The notes: generated by a model from the letters alone, not told the origin. 5,484 nucleotides of DNA from Actinomycetes bacterium (GCA_021808665.1 JAKBBA010000196.1:1-5484), one strand, 5' to 3'. Counted from the first letter of the stretch, positions 1-5,484 are shown. Numbers and translations are program-made.

Positions 1-2
1 GC

Positions 3-206
3 CAACCGAAGCTCGCCAACATTCGCCGCCACGACCTCCGCCACGCCGCCTGCTCCTGGTGGCTTCGCGAAGGTGTCGACGCCGTCGTCTGCCAGCGCTG
101 GTCCGGGCACAAAACGCTCTCGGTATTCCTCGACATCTACCAAGGTGTAGCACCCGGCCGCGAAAGCGAAGGGGTAAGCCGACTCGCAGCCAGCCTCACC
201 AACTGA
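3..206 (+). CDS. Tyrosine recombinase (phage/island integrase), C-terminal fragment
   Basis: Only the last 67 residues of this site-specific DNA recombinase are inside the window; the gene starts further left. The frame reads through the catalytic C-terminus: HDLRH at residues 10-14 of the fragment (box II His and Arg), the pair GH at 35-36 inside WSGHKTLSVF (second catalytic His), and the nucleophilic Tyr at 46 in LDIYQG. The spacing Arg-23-His-10-Tyr fits the family; XerD has 23 and 9, and 10 is common in phage integrases. These enzymes cut and rejoin DNA through a 3'-phosphotyrosine link to integrate or excise an element. The stop is TGA at 204-206. No other phage or conjugation gene is visible, so this could be an island integrase or a prophage remnant. 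The visible catalytic residues are intact, so nothing here shows decay. The family call is secure; the target site is unknown. Confidence 0.93.
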   Translation, partial: QPKLANIRRHDLRHAACSWWLREGVDAVVCQRWSGHKTLSVFLDIYQGVAPGRESEGVSRLAASLTN

Positions 207-427
207 TCCTGCATCCCTGGAGAGTTTGCTCGATTGCCAAACCGATGCAACGTGGAGCACCTCAGCGTGGGAATTGCCCCAGAGCTTCCAAGGGGGTCCA
301 GGACAATCTAGAACGGCAGGTCAGCGACGTGGAGGACGACAATAGATGTCCATGCATTTTGTGGGATGCGGGATGAATACGGGATGATCCTCAATAGGCT
401 GTGCGCTATGGCTGCCTTCGACTGGAA
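207..427. other. Non-coding stretch after the integrase
   Basis: No gene in this 221-bp gap can be supported. A plus-strand frame open from 59 to 376 runs out of frame through the integrase, has no family signature and no clear ribosome binding site, and is taken as chance. No tRNA, tRNA 3' fragment or strong hairpin followed by a T-run was found. Because recombinase genes often lie next to their attachment site, this gap is a reasonable place to look for an attachment core, but only one end is in view, so no core can be defined. The only repeat that stands out is a cluster of GGGATG copies at 363-386. Confidence 0.5.
363..386. repeat. Three GGGATG copies (short iteron-like cluster)
   Basis: GGGATG occurs at 363-368, 370-375 and 381-386, all in the same orientation, within 24 bp. 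The last two copies start 11 bp apart, about one helical turn. Such spacing suits a protein binding one face of DNA, for example integrase arm-type sites or a regulator, but the motif is short and chance is possible. Confidence 0.35.
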
Positions 428-595
428 CTAGGACAACGTGCGCGCTCGGTTGATCACGGCTCCCGCCGCTGCACCGAGGAGGACCAACTCCATTGCGCTC
501 AGCCCCAAGAATGCGGCTTCCTGTTTTGCTAACTGCTGGGCGATCGCTCCAACAGCAACTGCGCCGATGAGTATGAGCCAAGTTTCTTTCTTCAT
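428..595 (-). CDS. Small two-helix membrane protein, 55 aa, function unknown
   Basis: This gene encodes 55 residues starting MKKETWLILIGAVAVG. A positively charged start (two Lys) leads into a hydrophobic helix at about residues 6-20, then a short polar stretch (QQLAKQE) and a second hydrophobic helix at about 28-47. The protein ends in a basic tail (NRAR) before the TAG stop. The layout suggests an inner-membrane hairpin with both ends cytoplasmic. The ATG at 595-593 was chosen over one 60 bases upstream (655-653) because GGAG (609-606, minus strand) sits 10 bases before it, while the upstream ATG has no ribosome binding site and overlaps a -10-like box. No family is recognised. It is transcribed divergently from the MerR-like gene at 718 and shares its promoter region, so the two may be co-regulated. 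Holin-like, toxin-like or envelope-sensing roles are possible but unsupported. Confidence 0.6.
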   Translation of the reverse strand: MKKETWLILIGAVAVGAIAQQLAKQEAAFLGLSAMELVLLGAAAGAVINRARTLS

Positions 596-632
596 CTGGA
601 TCTGTCTCCAATCTGCATAGGGGTGAAACACC

Positions 633-675
633 GTCCCGACCTGGGACAATGTCATGATAACCCTGGCTACCTGGG
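633..675. promoter_or_regulatory. Candidate operator region between the divergent genes
   Basis: Three overlapping patterns lie in the gap between the two divergent starts. One is an inverted repeat, GTCCC (633-637) and GGGAC (643-647), with a 5-bp spacer. A second is the dyad GACA-A-TGTC (645-653). The third is a directly repeated 7-mer ACCTGGG at 639-645 and 669-675, exactly 30 bp apart (about three turns). The last dyad adjoins the minus-strand -10-like box at 654-659. A natural candidate to bind is the MerR-like protein encoded next door, since MerR regulators bind dyads in their own promoters, but each pattern alone could be chance. Confidence 0.35.
654..659 (-). promoter_or_regulatory. 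Possible -10 box for the membrane miniprotein gene
   Basis: On the minus strand this reads TATCAT, five of six matches to the TATAAT consensus. It would start a transcript near 647 with a leader of about 50 bases before the ATG at 595. No good -35 box is seen about 17 bases upstream, so the promoter would be weak or activator-dependent. Confidence 0.35.
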
Positions 676-704
676 TCGTTCCTGCACTGTCTCGCGTAGG
701 GCTG

Positions 705-710
705 TAAAGT
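705..710 (+). promoter_or_regulatory. Possible -10 box giving a leaderless mRNA
   Basis: TAAAGT fits the TANNNT pattern of actinobacterial -10 elements and is preceded by TG two bases upstream (TGTAAAGT overlaps an extended -10 shape). The ATG at 718 follows with 7 intervening bases, which is where transcription would begin, and there is no good ribosome binding site before that ATG. This suggests a leaderless transcript. No clear -35 box is seen. Confidence 0.4.
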
Positions 711-717
711 GGGACCT

Positions 718-1857
718 ATGCGAAACGGTGTGGACGGTACGGAGACCGCGGAGGTTTTGCTACGTGCCGCTGTGGCTGCCGGGTACTCGGTTAGCCGCGA
801 CCAGTTGGTGCGGTGGCACCGGACTGGCCTTCTTCCTCGGCCCTCCACCGCCGGTCTTGGACAGGGGCGGGGTACCGTGACTCTTTACACAGTGGGGACT
901 AGTCGGCAGCTGATAGCCCTGTGCGAGATTCGCAAGAGGTACCGCCGCCTCGATGATGCTGGCTGGCTGCTCTGGTGGCAGGGCTACGAGGTTCCAGAGA
1001 TGGTCGTCACCAAGTACGTCCAGAAGGTTGCCAGCCGGTATGTGGATCTGTGGGCGAAGGCCCTCACCCCAGAAGGAACGCCCACAGAGCTGATGGACGA
1101 ACTTCTCGATCAGGCGCACGAAGTACGCTTGGGCAAGACCCTTGGCAGAGTGCGCCGCCGAGTTGGATCTGAAGAGTTTGAGCGTGTACTGGAAGCGATC
1201 CTCGCAGTCGCCGGAGGCGGGGCGGATCAACTCACTGACAGTGAGGTTGCGTTATTAGAGCATGCAACTGCTCTCGACCGAGGTAGGGTCTCGACCCCAG
1301 GCTCACCACAGGGCTGGATCTCCGGAGACTTTCGCGAGACCATAGTCGCCTGTTCGAAGGTCCTTGGTCCATGCAACCTGGCAGCCTTGGCCATCGAATC
1401 CGACATGTCTGCCCTTTGGCAGGCAGCCTCGGAAGTAAAGTCGTTTGCGAGGGTCATCCTTGCCTTTGCCCGTTTAGTTGCGCCGGTAGATCGTTGGGCC
1501 TATGGGTTTGGCATGCTCGGAACGGCTCTGGAAGAGATGCTGGAAAAGCCTGACTCCCAAGCAATGGCTGTCCTCTTCCTGGTTGCCGCCAGAGCAGCGG
1601 GGCTGGGGGATGGAATCGACACAATCACCCACCTGGGGAAAGTTGCTGACCAGATCGCAACAATGTCCGCAGTCTTGGGCGCTATCCGGCAGGAAATTCC
1701 GGGTGCAGCCGAGGCCCTTCCGGAGCGGCTCGTAGCTGCGGCTGCGATACGTCCGGATCGCCAAGCCGAGCTCGCTAAGCGGGTCGGCAAGCTACGAGCT
1801 GATGATCCGGAGGCGATGGATGCGGTCCTCGCTAGGTTCCCCGAGATTCGAACTTGA
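718..1857 (+). CDS. MerR-like winged-helix DNA-binding protein with long C-terminal domain of unknown function
   Basis: The protein has 379 residues if started at ATG 718. Residues about 24-42 (YSVSRDQLVRWHRTGLLPRP) match the MerR-type helix-turn-helix, where a turn, a Trp and a Gly-Leu-Leu-Pro precede the wing. The wing is probably 47-58 (GQGRGTVTLY), followed by a helix at 62-90 with WLLWWQGY, in the place MerR proteins carry their second helical pair. The remaining ~290 residues are mostly helical and unrecognised, with hydrophobic stretches at about 243-273 and 281-296 and two cysteines at 212 and 219. Ordinary MerR regulators are about 110-280 residues, so this is long. GTG 709 is an alternative start (three residues more); a TAG at 697-699 closes the frame above it. 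It probably regulates its own promoter, the divergent membrane gene, and perhaps the helicase operon downstream; this is inferred from position. Ligand and targets are unknown. Confidence 0.85.
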   Translation: MRNGVDGTETAEVLLRAAVAAGYSVSRDQLVRWHRTGLLPRPSTAGLGQGRGTVTLYTVGTSRQLIALCEIRKRYRRLDDAGWLLWWQGYEVPEMVVTKYVQKVASRYVDLWAKALTPEGTPTELMDELLDQAHEVRLGKTLGRVRRRVGSEEFERVLEAILAVAGGGADQLTDSEVALLEHATALDRGRVSTPGSPQGWISGDFRETIVACSKVLGPCNLAALAIESDMSALWQAASEVKSFARVILAFARLVAPVDRWAYGFGMLGTALEEMLEKPDSQAMAVLFLVAARAAGLGDGIDTITHLGKVADQIATMSAVLGAIRQEIPGAAEALPERLVAAAAIRPDRQAELAKRVGKLRADDPEAMDAVLARFPEIRT

Positions 1858-1886
1858 CCGTCAGCCTCCGTCTTCCTACCGATATT

Positions 1887-1902
1887 TGCTGAAATCTCAG
1901 CA
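1887..1902. terminator. Small perfect inverted repeat; weak terminator or operator
   Basis: TGCTGA-AATC-TCAGCA forms a 6-bp perfect stem with a 4-base loop, 29 bases after the MerR-like gene's stop codon. Only TTT follows (1903-1905) and the stem is short, so termination would be inefficient; a 16-bp operator is an equally good reading. Confidence 0.35.
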
Positions 1903-1953
1903 TTTACAAGTAGTCGGGGATTATCAGGAGCAGAGAAACGCGAGGGCGCCGAC

Positions 1954-2094
1954 ATGCCAGTGCCAGCTTGGCGGTACTTGAGGGAGGGTCGATCGAGACA
2001 AGTCGGCTTTCGCCAGCTACTACGACGTGGTCGGATTCTCTTTCACGGATCCTGCGTAAGTGTGCAAACGCAGGCGCCGAACGACAGTCGATAG
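1954..2094 (+). CDS. Possible small basic protein, 46 aa (doubtful)
   Basis: The ORF starts at an ATG with GAGGG seven bases upstream (1942-1946), a good ribosome binding site, and ends at TAG 2092-2094. The product is strongly basic in its middle, with RSRQVGFRQLLRRGRILF at residues 13-30, and has no recognised family. Its 3' part overlaps the inverted repeat at 2051-2074. It could be a small regulatory peptide, a leader peptide whose translation affects that hairpin, or chance. Support is the ribosome binding site and position only. Confidence 0.25.
   Translation: MPVPAWRYLREGRSRQVGFRQLLRRGRILFHGSCVSVQTQAPNDSR
2051..2074 (+). promoter_or_regulatory. 7-bp inverted repeat in the helicase leader
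   Basis: CCTGCGT (2051-2057) is exactly complementary to ACGCAGG (2068-2074) across a 10-base loop. No T-run follows, so it is not an intrinsic terminator. In RNA it would make a GC-rich stem-loop about 110 bases before the helicase start; in DNA the 17-bp centre-to-centre spacing of the arms could suit a dimeric regulator. Confidence 0.4.
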
Positions 2095-2097
2095 CTC

Positions 2098-2187
2098 GTG
2101 AGCGTGGACAAGCTCGCCGCACGTCGCGTAGTCCCAGCTCTGCAATACTTCGTGGTCGTGGCGGAGAGGGGCGGACGGGCCCAATGA
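2098..2187 (+). CDS. Possible 29-codon ORF coupled to the helicase start (doubtful)
   Basis: Starting at GTG 2098 (or GTG 2104), this frame ends in TGA at 2185-2187, overlapping the helicase ATG as ATGA. That overlap is typical of translationally coupled genes. It lies in the same frame as the 46-codon ORF above, separated from it only by a TAG and one codon. There is no good ribosome binding site before either GTG. The stretch PALQYFVVVAERG loosely resembles the start of LysR-type regulators, but the match is too short to mean descent. It is listed because of the ATGA overlap only. Confidence 0.18.
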   Translation: MSVDKLAARRVVPALQYFVVVAERGGRAQ

Positions 2188-5100
2188 GACTCGAAGAGCT
2201 GTTCCCGGGTGTGGTGGTTCGTGGCCTGGTGCCAGACGTCCCGGTGACGGTGGTGGCTAACCGGCCGGCCGGCAAGCAGGCGACGGTGATCACCTACCGC
2301 TCTCCGGACGGCAGCGTCGACGAGGTGGTGGTTTACCGGGCCCAGGAGCCTGACTTGGAGTCCGACGAGGAGTGCCGCCCGTGGTCGTTTACTGCAGACC
2401 CGGCCCTGTTTCGTCTCGCGGCGGAGGCTCGGAGGATTCATCTGGCCTACTTGTTTGACAGCCGGATGGCTATCCACTTGTCCAAGATCGATCCGCTGCC
2501 CCATCAGATCAGCGCGGTGTACGGGGAGATGCTGCCGCGCCAGCCGCTGCGGTTCTGCCTGGCCGACGATCCGGGCGCGGGGAAGACGATCATGGCGGGT
2601 TTATACATTAAGGAGCTGGCCCTTCGAGGTGACATGCAGCGCTGCCTGATCGTGGCTCCGGGTGGCTTGGTGGCCCAGTGGCAGGACGAGCTGGACGACA
2701 AGTTCGGCCTCAGCTTCGACATCCTGACCCGGGATTTGATTGAAGCGTCCCGCACGGGGGATGCTTTTGCTGAGCGCCCGCTGCTGCTGGCCCGCATGGA
2801 CCATCTGTCGCGAAACGATGACCTGGTGGAGAGGCTGGCCCAGACCGATTGGGATCTGGTGGTCGTCGACGAAGCACACCGGATGGCGGCGCATTATTTC
2901 GGCAACGAGGTCAAGGAAACTAAGCGCTACCGGCTGGGGAAAGCTCTCGGCTCAGTGAGTCGCCACTTCCTTTTGATGACTGCGACTCCTCATGCCGGCA
3001 AGGACGAGGACTTCCAGTTGTTCATGGCGCTGCTCGACTCGGACCGCTTCGAGGGCAAACCCCGTGACGGGGTCCATGTGGCCGACACGTCGGATCTGAT
3101 GCGCCGCATGGTCAAGGAGAAGCTGCTCCGCTTCGACGGCCGCCCGCTGTTTCCCGAGCGGCGGGCGTACACCTTGTCCTACGACCTCTCCGACGCCGAG
3201 ATGTTGCTTTATCGCGAGGTCACGGACTATGTCGCCGAGGAGATGGGCCGGGCCGACCAGCTTCTTAGGGAGGGGGAGGGCCGGCGGGGCAACCGGGTGG
3301 GTTTCGCTGTCACGGTCCTTCAGCGCCGTCTGGCTTCTAGTCCCGAGGCTATCTTTCAGTCCCTGTCCCGGCGGCGCAAACGTCTCGAGGACACCGCCCG
3401 GGACCTGAAAGCCCACGCGAGAGGCGGTCGGGTCCCCGCGGAGGCGGCCGGCGGGTCATCGCGGCTGCTCGTAGCCGTGGACGTGGACGCCGAGACCGGC
3501 GAATCCGACATCGACGACCTCGACGGCGAAGAGCTTGAGGAGCTGGAGGAGCGCCTCGTCGACGACGCGACGAACGCCCGCACCTTGGTCGAGCTGGACG
3601 CCGAGATCGCCACGTTGAAACGGTTGGAGGCCCGAGCTGACCAGGTCCGCCAGTCGGGGGTGGACCGCAAGTGGACGGAGCTGCTCGGCTTGTTGGGCGA
3701 CGAGCCGGAGATGTTCGAGCCGGACGGGACTCGTCGCAAGCTGATCGTTTTCACCGAGCACCGTGACACGCTCAACTATCTGGTCCGCAAGCTCACCGCC
3801 TATCTCGGCAGGGCCGAAGCGGTGGTGGCGATCCACGGCGGCGTCGCTCGCGAGGAGCGGCGGGTTGTCCAGGAGCGCTTCACGACCGACGCCTCCTGTC
3901 AGATTCTGGTGGCGACTGACGCGGCGGGGGAGGGCTTGAACCTTCAGCGGGCTCATCTGTTGGTCAACTACGACCTGCCGTGGAACCCGAACCGGATCGA
4001 GCAGCGCTTCGGCCGGGTGCACCGCATCGGCCAGAGCGAGGTGTGTCACTTGTGGAACCTGGTGGCGACCGAGACCCGCGAGGGCATGGTCTACGCGAAG
4101 CTTCTGGCCAAGCTCGACGAGATGCGCGAAACCCTCGGCGTCGACCAGGTTTTCGACGTCCTCGGCGACGCCCTGCCCGGCCAGGAGCTGCGCCAACTGC
4201 TGATCGAGGCGATCCGCTACGGCAACCAGCCTGAGACCAGGGCGAAGCTGGACCGGGTCATCGACGAGCGCGTCGGCGAAGGCCTGGCCGAGCTGATACG
4301 CGACCACGCCCTCACCTCCGAGGTGCTCTCCGCAGCAGACTTGGAGCGGCTACGGGCCGACATGCTCGAAGCTCAGGCCCGACGCCTGCAGCCCGGCTAC
4401 GTCCAGGCGTGGTTCGCAGACGCCTTCGCCCGTCTCGGCGGCCGGATGGCCGAACGTGAGCCCGGCCGTTTCGAGATCACCTTCGTACCTGCCGACATCC
4501 GCAACCGGGACCGCCAGATCGGCGTCGGAGCGCCGGTCATGCCCCGCTACCAGCGTGTCACCTTCGAGAAGGCACTTATGCGGGTCGACGCCAAACCGCC
4601 GGCCGGGTTGTTAGCCCCCGGCCATCCACTCCTCGAAGCGGTTATCGACCTGATATCTGAGCGTCACGGCCCTCTCATCAAGGAGGGCGCGGTCCTCGTC
4701 GACGACGCCGATGCGGGCAGCGGGGCGCGGGTCCTGGTGTTCCTCGAGCATGCCGTCATCGACGCCCGCACCGAGAGGTCCGGTAAGCGGCGTACGGTGT
4801 CGCGCCGTTTCGAGTTCGTCGAGATCGCCGAGTCTGGCGACCCGCGCCCCGCCGGTTACGCCCCCTACCTCGACGCGCGCCCCCCGACTACCGAGGAGGC
4901 GCCGGTCATCGCCGAGCTGGTCCAACGCATGGCCTGGCTGGGCGGCAACCTGGACGTCCGGGCCGGTGACTACGGCATCGAAGTACTCGCCGCCGAGCAT
5001 CTGGCCGAGGTCCGCGGCCACACGCTGGAAAGGGTCGCCAAGGTGCGCGCCGCGGTGCATGCCCGTCTCACCAAAGAGATCGGCTACTGGGATCACCGCG

Positions 5101-5484
5101 CCGCCGCCCTCGACCTGCAAGCGCAGGCCGGAAAGACGCCCCGCATGAACCCCGACCGGGCCGAAGCGCGCGCCGAGGAACTGCGGCGGAGGCTCGCCGC
5201 GCGGATGGCCGACTTGGACCGCGAAGCCCAACTCGCCTCGCAGCCTCCCCTCGTCGTCGGCGGCGCGCTCGTCCTGCCCGCCGGTCTGCTCCGCCAAGCC
5301 GCCGGCCTCCCCGCGCCGCCCGCGCCCTCCCACACGGTCGACACCGCTGGCGTGGAGCGCCGCGCCGTCGACGCCGTCCTGGCCGCCGAGGCGGCCCTCG
5401 GCAACAGTGCGGTCGAGATGGCCCACAACCATCCCGGCTACGACATCCGCTCCACCCGCCCCGACCGCCAGGTCAACTTCATCG
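2184..5484 (+). CDS. SNF2/RapA-like SF2 helicase with DUF3883-type C-terminus (DrmD-like), 3' end outside the window
   Basis: The frame is open for 1100 codons and runs off the window. It encodes an ATP-dependent DNA translocase of superfamily 2. Motifs in order: PLPHQ 104-108; Walker A variant DDPGAGKT 128-135 (Lys134); motif Ia IVAPGGLVAQW 156-166; DEAH 229-232; motif III TATPH 266-270; motif IV around KLIVFTEHRDT 519-; motif V TDAAGEGLNLQ 578-588; motif VI QRFGRVHRIGQ 607-617 with both arginine positions. A small domain (1-60) precedes the core, and an acidic, coiled-coil-like insert (about 434-505) separates the two RecA lobes. From 1057 the sequence resembles the DUF3883/NOV domain, with PGYDIRS at 1084-1090. 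ATG 2184 is the first start in frame for at least 150 bases; a weak GGA lies 8 bases upstream. Related helicases (DrmD of class 1 DISARM and DUF1156/DUF499 clusters) belong to anti-phage systems. The role here is inferred, as the partners lie outside the window. Confidence 0.95.
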   Translation, partial: MRLEELFPGVVVRGLVPDVPVTVVANRPAGKQATVITYRSPDGSVDEVVVYRAQEPDLESDEECRPWSFTADPALFRLAAEARRIHLAYLFDSRMAIHLSKIDPLPHQISAVYGEMLPRQPLRFCLADDPGAGKTIMAGLYIKELALRGDMQRCLIVAPGGLVAQWQDELDDKFGLSFDILTRDLIEASRTGDAFAERPLLLARMDHLSRNDDLVERLAQTDWDLVVVDEAHRMAAHYFGNEVKETKRYRLGKALGSVSRHFLLMTATPHAGKDEDFQLFMALLDSDRFEGKPRDGVHVADTSDLMRRMVKEKLLRFDGRPLFPERRAYTLSYDLSDAEMLLYREVTDYVAEEMGRADQLLREGEGRRGNRVGFAVTVLQRRLASSPEAIFQSLSRRRKRLEDTARDLKAHARGGRVPAEAAGGSSRLLVAVDVDAETGESDIDDLDGEELEELEERLVDDATNARTLVELDAEIATLKRLEARADQVRQSGVDRKWTELLGLLGDEPEMFEPDGTRRKLIVFTEHRDTLNYLVRKLTAYLGRAEAVVAIHGGVAREERRVVQERFTTDASCQILVATDAAGEGLNLQRAHLLVNYDLPWNPNRIEQRFGRVHRIGQSEVCHLWNLVATETREGMVYAKLLAKLDEMRETLGVDQVFDVLGDALPGQELRQLLIEAIRYGNQPETRAKLDRVIDERVGEGLAELIRDHALTSEVLSAADLERLRADMLEAQARRLQPGYVQAWFADAFARLGGRMAEREPGRFEITFVPADIRNRDRQIGVGAPVMPRYQRVTFEKALMRVDAKPPAGLLAPGHPLLEAVIDLISERHGPLIKEGAVLVDDADAGSGARVLVFLEHAVIDARTERSGKRRTVSRRFEFVEIAESGDPRPAGYAPYLDARPPTTEEAPVIAELVQRMAWLGGNLDVRAGDYGIEVLAAEHLAEVRGHTLERVAKVRAAVHARLTKEIGYWDHRAAALDLQAQAGKTPRMNPDRAEARAEELRRRLAARMADLDREAQLASQPPLVVGGALVLPAGLLRQAAGLPAPPAPSHTVDTAGVERRAVDAVLAAEAALGNSAVEMAHNHPGYDIRSTRPDRQVNFI

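Larger units (their letters stand above)
1858..2183. other. 326-bp leader before the helicase gene
   Basis: This gap separates the MerR-like gene from the helicase and has no long gene. It holds two inverted repeats (1887-1902 and 2051-2074), a Shine-Dalgarno-like GAGGG at 1942-1946 in front of a 46-codon ORF, and a second short ORF whose stop overlaps the helicase start. TTTACA at 1903-1908 matches five of six -35 consensus bases, but no -10 lies at the proper distance. The promoter for the helicase is expected here, because the gap is long and a possible terminator precedes it, but it cannot be pinned down by eye. Confidence 0.55.

Noticed and set aside
250..334. Direct repeat ACGTGGAG at 250-257 and 327-334
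   Set aside because: An 8-bp match in a stretch this size is expected by chance fairly often, and neither copy is tied to another feature.
59..376. Plus-strand 105-codon open frame
   Set aside because: It overlaps the integrase tail in another frame. The integrase reading has catalytic motifs, while this one has only Arg/Pro-rich sequence and no recognisable family.
321..848. Minus-strand 175-codon open frame across the membrane gene and promoter gap
   Set aside because: It covers both the miniprotein gene and the start of the regulator in other frames, has no domain and no clear ribosome binding site.
1835..1853. ATTCGAAC near GGTTCC, resembling a tRNA T-loop
   Set aside because: The flanking bases do not pair as a T-stem on either strand, no cloverleaf can be drawn, and it lies in the last codons of the MerR-like gene.
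2104..2187. LysR-like N-terminal fragment
   Set aside because: The resemblance covers about 12 residues (LQYFVVVAERG) without the following helix-turn-helix, so descent from a regulator cannot be claimed.
3456..4307. Minus-strand 283-codon open frame inside the helicase gene
   Set aside because: It is the complement of a GC-rich coding frame with all helicase motifs on the plus strand. Its product shows no family signature, only the repetitive Val/Leu/Asp/Gln bias of an antisense shadow.
4611..5432. Minus-strand 273-codon open frame
   Set aside because: Same reason: it lies wholly within the plus-strand helicase, in its most GC-rich part where stop codons are rare, and the product is low-complexity Gly/Arg/Val-rich.
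1..5484. CRISPR array, rRNA, tRNA or transposase
   Set aside because: No regularly spaced repeats, rRNA-like sequence, cloverleaf or transposase motif was seen on either strand.

Overview
The window looks like one edge of a mobile, accessory region in a high-GC bacterium, most likely an actinobacterium or relative. The evidence is GC-rich coding with strong third-position GC, GTG as a common alternative start, a putative leaderless promoter, and an actinobacterial-looking integrase tail. The genus cannot be named from this sequence alone.

Layout, left to right. (1) Positions 3-206 hold the last 67 residues of a tyrosine site-specific recombinase (plus strand), with the box II His/Arg, the second His and the nucleophilic Tyr all present. 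(2) Positions 207-427 have no convincing gene; three GGGATG copies sit near the right end. (3) A 55-residue, two-helix membrane miniprotein lies on the minus strand (428-595). It is divergent from (4) a 379-residue DNA-binding protein with a MerR-like N-terminal winged helix and a long uncharacterised helical C-terminal part (718-1857). The gap between them has dyads, a repeated 7-mer and plausible -10 boxes in both directions. (5) Positions 1858-2183 are a 326-bp leader with two inverted repeats and two short ORFs of doubtful status. (6) From 2184 to the end of the window runs an open frame of 1100 codons without a stop. It encodes a large SNF2/RapA-like superfamily 2 helicase with every main motif intact, and it begins what appears to be a DUF3883 (NOV-type) C-terminal domain just as the window ends.

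How the parts may fit together. Helicases of this architecture resemble DrmD of class 1 DISARM. They also occur in related anti-phage clusters that pair a helicase with an adenine methyltransferase of the DUF1156 kind and a DUF499 ATPase. The helicase would then be the first structural gene of a defence operon continuing to the right. The MerR-like protein would be its likely regulator, and the integrase the remnant of, or the engine for, island mobility. The helicase family call is strong. Membership of a particular defence system is inference, because no methyltransferase, DrmA/DrmB or DUF499 gene lies inside the window. The least explained pieces are the membrane miniprotein, the C-terminal two thirds of the MerR-like protein and the structured leader before the helicase.
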